Below are positions 59,977 through 64,000 of a stretch of 64,000 nt of DNA, one piece after another. The translations under genes were made by a program, and so were the position numbers. Within the stretch, counting starts at the first letter, position 1. Each line of letters begins with the position of its first letter. The stretch comes from a virus, in IMG/VR virus record IMGVR_UViG_3300033553_000338, positions 62,001-126,000 of that record; one strand, 5' to 3'. Under the pieces are notes generated by a model. The model made no database searches, was not told the origin of the DNA, and saw nothing but the letters and a program-made list of their open reading frames with translations.

Positions 59977-61104
59977 ATGGTACAATCGCTATTCAAGAAA
60001 AATGTAATTGACTGGATCAATCATGCAAAGAACAACCCCGGGATCCCCTTATCCAGGTCCCCCAAGTTACAGAAGTATATCAATGCTTTACAACAAGGGA
60101 AATCATACCTGGTAGGTGGGAGAGAGTCCGGGGGCAAGCGGTCCTTTGCAGATATGTTCTTTGTGCTGGATGCGTACATCAATTGGCTGGCCCTGCCTGA
60201 AGCAACCCGTCCACCGCTGAAAATCATTTACTTTAACATGGATAAGCCGTTGCACATCAAGATGCAAAAATGGGTTTGCACCTGTATGTGGTTCTTCTAT
60301 GCGGAATTTATTGATATCAATACCTTAACTGGAGGTGCAGGAAGGATTTATGATCTTGATGCAGACACGATCACCAAGATTGAGTCTATCCAGTCCATGT
60401 TTGATACCATGATCAGCTCCGGTATTCTGAGCATTGTGGACGGACGGAAGCGGCCCATCAGTATTTATTCTGAAATTGTGGAAACTGTCAAGCCGTATGG
60501 AGTCCTGGAACAGACCGATTATGCAGAAGCCAAGTTTGTTTACTCGCAGGGGTATGAGAATATGATTACCCTGGCCATCATTGAAAACGTGGATAAACTA
60601 AGTAATGAAACAAAGTCCGGAGAAGCAGGAAATGATTTCCAGCTCCACACTTTGATGAGTAGTTACATGGAATCTGTGAAACGAGTCTACAAGGTGAGTC
60701 CGGTCATTATCATTCCGTCCTTCAAGTTTACAGGAGCAACCCTGAAGAAGGATATGGTACCTGATTACCGGGAGTTTCAGAATTACTACAGGGATGCGGA
60801 TGTTGCAATCAATTGCTTCAACCCCTCCATGTACCGAGACATTGGCTCTGACTGGCATGGGTACTCTATTGTGGACCTGATCACCAAGCCGGATAACATC
60901 GGCAGGTTCCGGACCATCCACATTCTTCGCAACACCAACGGGGTGGATAACATTGTTATCCCTTATCTGTTCTACCCGGAGAATGGAGTCTTTGAAGAGC
61001 TTATTTCTCCCAACGATCCCAGGTACCCAGAGTTCCAGCAAAACTTATCGAAGTTCAAAGTCGATTACATTAATTACAAAAATTCATTAACCGTAAATTC
61101 ATAA
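59977..61104 (+). CDS. RecA-fold ATPase, DnaB-like
   Basis: 375 aa. A P-loop-like element YLVGGRESGGKRSFAD (about 40-55), where the residue after GK is Arg, not Ser/Thr. Walker B-like IIYFNMD follows near residue 80. Overall fold resembles the C-terminal domain of SF4 replicative helicases of large phages, but the primase-linker region is missing. Possibly the replicative helicase or a recombination ATPase; the degenerate Walker A lowers confidence in catalysis. Confidence 0.65.
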   Translation: MVQSLFKKNVIDWINHAKNNPGIPLSRSPKLQKYINALQQGKSYLVGGRESGGKRSFADMFFVLDAYINWLALPEATRPPLKIIYFNMDKPLHIKMQKWVCTCMWFFYAEFIDINTLTGGAGRIYDLDADTITKIESIQSMFDTMISSGILSIVDGRKRPISIYSEIVETVKPYGVLEQTDYAEAKFVYSQGYENMITLAIIENVDKLSNETKSGEAGNDFQLHTLMSSYMESVKRVYKVSPVIIIPSFKFTGATLKKDMVPDYREFQNYYRDADVAINCFNPSMYRDIGSDWHGYSIVDLITKPDNIGRFRTIHILRNTNGVDNIVIPYLFYPENGVFEELISPNDPRYPEFQQNLSKFKVDYINYKNSLTVNS

Positions 61105-61108
61105 TTGA

Positions 61109-62137
61109 ATGGATCTAAAATTAAATGGAACAGTTAATTCTGTTCAAGAAACCCCTCAGAAACCTGCAGGTGGTTTAAAGTTATTGTTGGAGACAGCTCC
61201 TCAAACCACTCAGGCTACCGAAGAAGTACCTGTTAAGGAAGAGGCACCTGTTAAGGAAGAAACACCCGTTCAAGTAGAAGCACCGGTACAGGAGAAGGCC
61301 CCTGAGCCCCAGGTGGAGACTGTGGTGAAAGAGCCGTTAACGATGACTGGAAATCTATCTGCAAAGAAGATCTCAGCAATCCCACCGGCCCAGACATTTC
61401 AGCAGGAACAGAACAAGGAGCTTGCCGTGAGGGAAACCTCCAATGAGCTTGTCGAGCTGAAGCCGGATGATATCAGCAACATTGAGTTTGACCCGGGCAT
61501 GGGACTGGGCAAGCTGACCTTTGTGGCCAGACAAATGTTGGACAGTGGGTTACTGCCTAAAAACATCACAGAGCCTGGTCAGGTGATTGCTATTGGCCAG
61601 ATGGGACATGACTTGAAGATTAGCTGGATGTCTGCCCTACAGCATATTGATAACATCCAGGGGAAGCCTACACTATCGTATCGCCTGGTCATCGCCCTGC
61701 TGAACCGTGCAGGGTATCGTGTCAAGTTGCTGAAGAATTATGCGACTGAGAAGTATGATGATGGTAATTGGGACATCGTTACAGAAATGGAGCTGATCGA
61801 TATGAACCTCTTTGAGAAGATGAAGAAGGAAGCCACAGAGATCGCGAAGCTTCCCGAGGATGTACGCACCTTCATGGCCCCGATGCTTGCAAACATGGCC
61901 ACCGTATTTAGTCGGAAGTTTGAGTTCCGGTATACCGATGCCATTTCTGCAAAGCTAATGGATAAGAAGAATTACCAGGAGCGTCCCCGTGACATGTTTC
62001 GGGCAAGATGTGTGACAGGGATGGTTAGGATGTATATTCCTGAGGTAACCATGGCCTTTTACGAAACTTCGGAGATCCATCCCGATGTTTACCCTGAAGG
62101 ATCCGCTGAGGATACTTTATACGAAGAGGTGAATTAA
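61109..62137 (+). CDS. RecT-like single-strand annealing protein
   Basis: 342 aa. Residues 1-100 are a disordered Pro/Glu/Val-rich linker (KEEAPVKEETPVQVEAP). From about residue 130 a RecT signature: LTFVARQMLDSGLLPKNI, AIGQMGHDLKISWMSALQHI, GKPTLSYRLVIALLNRAGY, then FRARCVTGMVRMYIPEV. Anneals complementary ssDNA in recombination; often partnered with an exonuclease (DnaQ-type at 47243 or another). The disordered N-terminus is unusual. Confidence 0.85.
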   Translation: MDLKLNGTVNSVQETPQKPAGGLKLLLETAPQTTQATEEVPVKEEAPVKEETPVQVEAPVQEKAPEPQVETVVKEPLTMTGNLSAKKISAIPPAQTFQQEQNKELAVRETSNELVELKPDDISNIEFDPGMGLGKLTFVARQMLDSGLLPKNITEPGQVIAIGQMGHDLKISWMSALQHIDNIQGKPTLSYRLVIALLNRAGYRVKLLKNYATEKYDDGNWDIVTEMELIDMNLFEKMKKEATEIAKLPEDVRTFMAPMLANMATVFSRKFEFRYTDAISAKLMDKKNYQERPRDMFRARCVTGMVRMYIPEVTMAFYETSEIHPDVYPEGSAEDTLYEEVN

Positions 62138-62180
62138 ATTCGTATAACACTTCTTAATCACCATTATTTTCTTAAATTTG
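62138..62180 (+). promoter_or_regulatory. TTCGTATAACACTTCTTAAT with TAAATTTG box
   Basis: Motif at 62139-62158; TAAATTTG (62173-62180) is a perfect TAnnTTTG, the Bacteroidetes -7 promoter element, 15 nt after the motif. The best single promoter candidate in the window, upstream of the 62249 gene. Confidence 0.65.
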
Positions 62181-62248
62181 TATCCCCCTCATGAGAGTAT
62201 GAGTGGGGATACCTTTTGTATTTAAAACCAATTTTAAATTTTTATAGT

Positions 62249-63169
62249 ATGTCAAATTTATTTAGGAACTGGAAAGACACCAACACTTCAAATCGTTTAG
62301 AGTATGGAATTCACGAGAACGTAGCAATCAAAGATATTGATACAAAGGCTCGTAAAAAGAATGACGGTTCTGTCATGCGCGTTGCAATGTTTATCACGTA
62401 CACCAAGGTGGACGAGCAACGTAGACCTCTCGCGGAGATTGAGGAATTTTTGTTCTGGCCAAAGTTTGATTCGAAGCTTGGAGCTTTGAAATCGCTGTTC
62501 TTGTACATCAATCACCTGTCAATGATCCTGTCATGTTATTATAACCCTGACGAGGTTACCGATGCTTTTGATAAGCTAATCTCAGATGAGGGCTTCAAAA
62601 CACCGGAGGATGTTGAAAAGAAGTTGAACTCAGAGAAGGCAATGAAAGCGATTGTACTGAAGATCAACGAAGCATTTGAATCTTTTGGAACACCATTGAC
62701 TGGCCTTACATCGGAGTATTTGTTCCGTCTGAAGGTAACGTGTCAGGACAACGGTCTGGGAGTGGAGATCCCAAATAGTGGCTTCATTGAAGCTATGAAA
62801 GTCCCGGTTGCACAGTCTACCCTGCAGATGACTCAGCGGGACGTTCGTGCGAAACAGGAAGCGGACAAGCCAAAGGTTAATAATAACCTTGCCCAAGGTT
62901 CGATGCCGGGTATGCCAGGAATGCCGGGTATGCCTAATATTCCAGGATCGGCTCCCGGGGTTGTTCCCGGAGCAGTACCCGCTGCCCCACCAGCAGCAAC
63001 AGTACCTCCAGCAGGAGTGCCTACAGCAATCCCCGGAGCAGTAGCTCCATCGATTCCACAGGCCACGCCAGCAGCACCGGTACAGGCTACCATGCCTATG
63101 CCTGATACTGTGACACCGGTAGCCCAAGTAGCACCACCGACACAGCCTTTTCTGAACGCAGGAGCTTAA
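62249..63169 (+). CDS. Putative ssDNA-binding protein with Pro/Met-rich tail
   Basis: 306 aa from ATG 62249 (MSNLFRNWKDTNTSNRLEY), chosen over a start 33 nt upstream. Residues 1-215 contain a beta-rich OB-fold-like domain (VMRVAMFITYTKV, EEFLFWPKF) and a helical part. Residues 225-306 are a low-complexity tail of repeated GMPGMP, PGSAPG and AVPAAPP units. Phage SSBs have such tails for partner contacts. Position next to RecT and primase supports a ssDNA role; inferred, not confirmed. Confidence 0.62.
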   Translation: MSNLFRNWKDTNTSNRLEYGIHENVAIKDIDTKARKKNDGSVMRVAMFITYTKVDEQRRPLAEIEEFLFWPKFDSKLGALKSLFLYINHLSMILSCYYNPDEVTDAFDKLISDEGFKTPEDVEKKLNSEKAMKAIVLKINEAFESFGTPLTGLTSEYLFRLKVTCQDNGLGVEIPNSGFIEAMKVPVAQSTLQMTQRDVRAKQEADKPKVNNNLAQGSMPGMPGMPGMPNIPGSAPGVVPGAVPAAPPAATVPPAGVPTAIPGAVAPSIPQATPAAPVQATMPMPDTVTPVAQVAPPTQPFLNAGA

Positions 63170-63183
63170 TCACTTAAAACAAT

Positions 63184-63215
63184 GCCCCTCAGTGCAATTA
63201 CTGAGGGGCTTTTTT
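63184..63215 (+). terminator. Rho-independent terminator
   Basis: GCCCCTCAGT (63184-63193) and ACTGAGGGGC (63200-63209) are a perfect 10-bp stem, loop GCAATT, followed by TTTTTT. Confidence 0.92.
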
Positions 63216-63219
63216 ACCT

Positions 63220-64000
63220 ATGCTTACTCTAAAAGACATACAACAATACGTTTACGAGTCAAGCGATGTAAGGCTTTCCCTGTTACAGGACACCAATGAT
63301 TATACCATTTTCTGTCATTTCATCGGCAGGAACATATTGCCCGGAGAGTTTATTCATTCCCCTATCAGGCATGACAATACTCCCTCTTTTAACATCTATT
63401 ATTCAAGAGATCCTAAATGGGATGATCAGATGATGTTTAAAGATTATAGTGGGCCATCTGGAAATGTTTTTCAGTTTGTTCAACATTGGGCCATGTACCA
63501 TGAGGGGATTCCACTGGGATCCAATCAGGAGATTGTAATGTATATCAAAGGGAAACTTGGGATATCTACTGGCGTAATTTCCAGAAAGATAACAACACCT
63601 GAAAAACCGGAGTCTTCCGAGTATTTGATCTCTGTGTATCCAAAGTATCAGACACAGCATTTGGAATACTTGAATGATCTTGGGATTGATCTTGAGCTTG
63701 CAGAACATGTGTATTTCACGAAAGCCTGTGAATCCCTTATGGATGAATACCAAAGGGTTATACAGCAATTCCGTGGAACAACAACGTTTGCTTACATTAT
63801 TTACAATAAATTTAAACTGTACCAACCTTACGAAGAGAACTTCAAGAAGTTCTTTAACCATTGCCCTGCAAACTATGTACAGGGGTTTCCCCAGTGCAGA
63901 GTTATTGGCCAGGACACTTTGATGATCACCAAATCCTTTAAGGATATTCTGGTAGTCCAAAGCCATATAGAGGAATGGTTAGACATCATTGCCCCACACG
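63220..64000 (+). CDS. DnaG-like primase (partial, N-terminal part)
   Basis: Starts ATG 63220 (MLTLKDIQQYVYESSDVRL), just after the terminator T tract, and runs off the window. SPIRHDNTPSFNIYYS and FKDYSGPSGNVFQFVQ match the primase CHC2/TOPRIM-proximal pattern; the last visible part, TLMITKSFKDILVVQS, is the TOPRIM start. It makes RNA primers for the polymerase. The zinc ligands of CHC2 appear to be missing or diverged. Confidence 0.82.
   Translation, partial: MLTLKDIQQYVYESSDVRLSLLQDTNDYTIFCHFIGRNILPGEFIHSPIRHDNTPSFNIYYSRDPKWDDQMMFKDYSGPSGNVFQFVQHWAMYHEGIPLGSNQEIVMYIKGKLGISTGVISRKITTPEKPESSEYLISVYPKYQTQHLEYLNDLGIDLELAEHVYFTKACESLMDEYQRVIQQFRGTTTFAYIIYNKFKLYQPYEENFKKFFNHCPANYVQGFPQCRVIGQDTLMITKSFKDILVVQSHIEEWLDIIAPH

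Noticed and set aside
61109-61410. CRISPR-like or repeat array
   Set aside because: The repeated GTTAAGGAAGA-type units encode the disordered Val/Glu/Pro linker of the RecT-like protein, not spacers.

Overview
The window is a contiguous piece of a large tailed-phage genome that most likely infects a Bacteroidetes host. The evidence is phage hallmark genes throughout (portal, large terminase, tail fibres, cell-wall hydrolases, replication and recombination genes, rIIA/rIIB-like pair), starts that mostly lack a Shine-Dalgarno sequence but sit behind A-rich leaders, a TAnnTTTG-like element (the Bacteroidetes -7 box) before the gene at 62249, and a tmRNA whose 5' part has the GGTTTTGACAG form I associate with Bacteroidetes. 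The long portal and terminase (about 770 and 760 aa) with a family A polymerase and a DnaG-like primase would fit a crAss-like or related lineage, but that is an inference. Standard stop codons are used; I see no sign of recoding.

Layout. 1-17478 is almost entirely minus strand: the virion and packaging block (fibre proteins with an F5/8C-like carbohydrate-binding domain and HxH repeats, portal, a GroES-like co-chaperonin, large terminase, amidase, a 735-aa presumed structural protein and five smaller genes). It is interrupted by a plus-strand partition cassette (ParA plus a small putative DNA-binding protein, 7306-8387) preceded by an AT-rich array of AAGTTTCTTT iterons. 17479-17922 is a divergent intergenic region with a 15-bp inverted repeat. 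From 17923 almost everything is plus strand: small early-type genes (17923-28635), a minus-strand GroEL (28672-30282), an RNA gene cluster (31347-33671), and then a long run of accessory, modification and replication genes.

The RNA cluster is the most unusual part. Its first member is best read as a circularly permuted, two-piece tmRNA: the acceptor half (ending at 31464) lies upstream of the coding half (from 31604), the halves pair perfectly in acceptor stem and P2, and the tag reading frame ends in LAA. It is followed by one normal class II tRNA-Ser, two compact odd tRNAs, an unassigned structured RNA, and four tRNA-like elements that keep acceptor stem, D-arm and T-arm but carry 40-100 nt of structured sequence where the anticodon/variable region should be.

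Replication and recombination genes fill 42008-64000: ATP-dependent ligase, DnaQ-type exonuclease, C5 DNA methyltransferase, ArdC-type antirestriction protein, SF1 helicase, family A DNA polymerase, SF2 helicase, RecA-fold ATPase, RecT-like annealase, a probable ssDNA-binding protein and a truncated primase. A GH24 lysozyme (56737-57300) and an amidase (11757-12404) would act in lysis or entry. GroEL/GroES, two PP-loop (PAPS-reductase-like) proteins, rIIA/rIIB and the tmRNA/tRNA cluster suggest a phage that takes over host folding, translation quality control and nucleic-acid or sulfur chemistry. The ParA cassette suggests it can be maintained as an extrachromosomal phage-plasmid.
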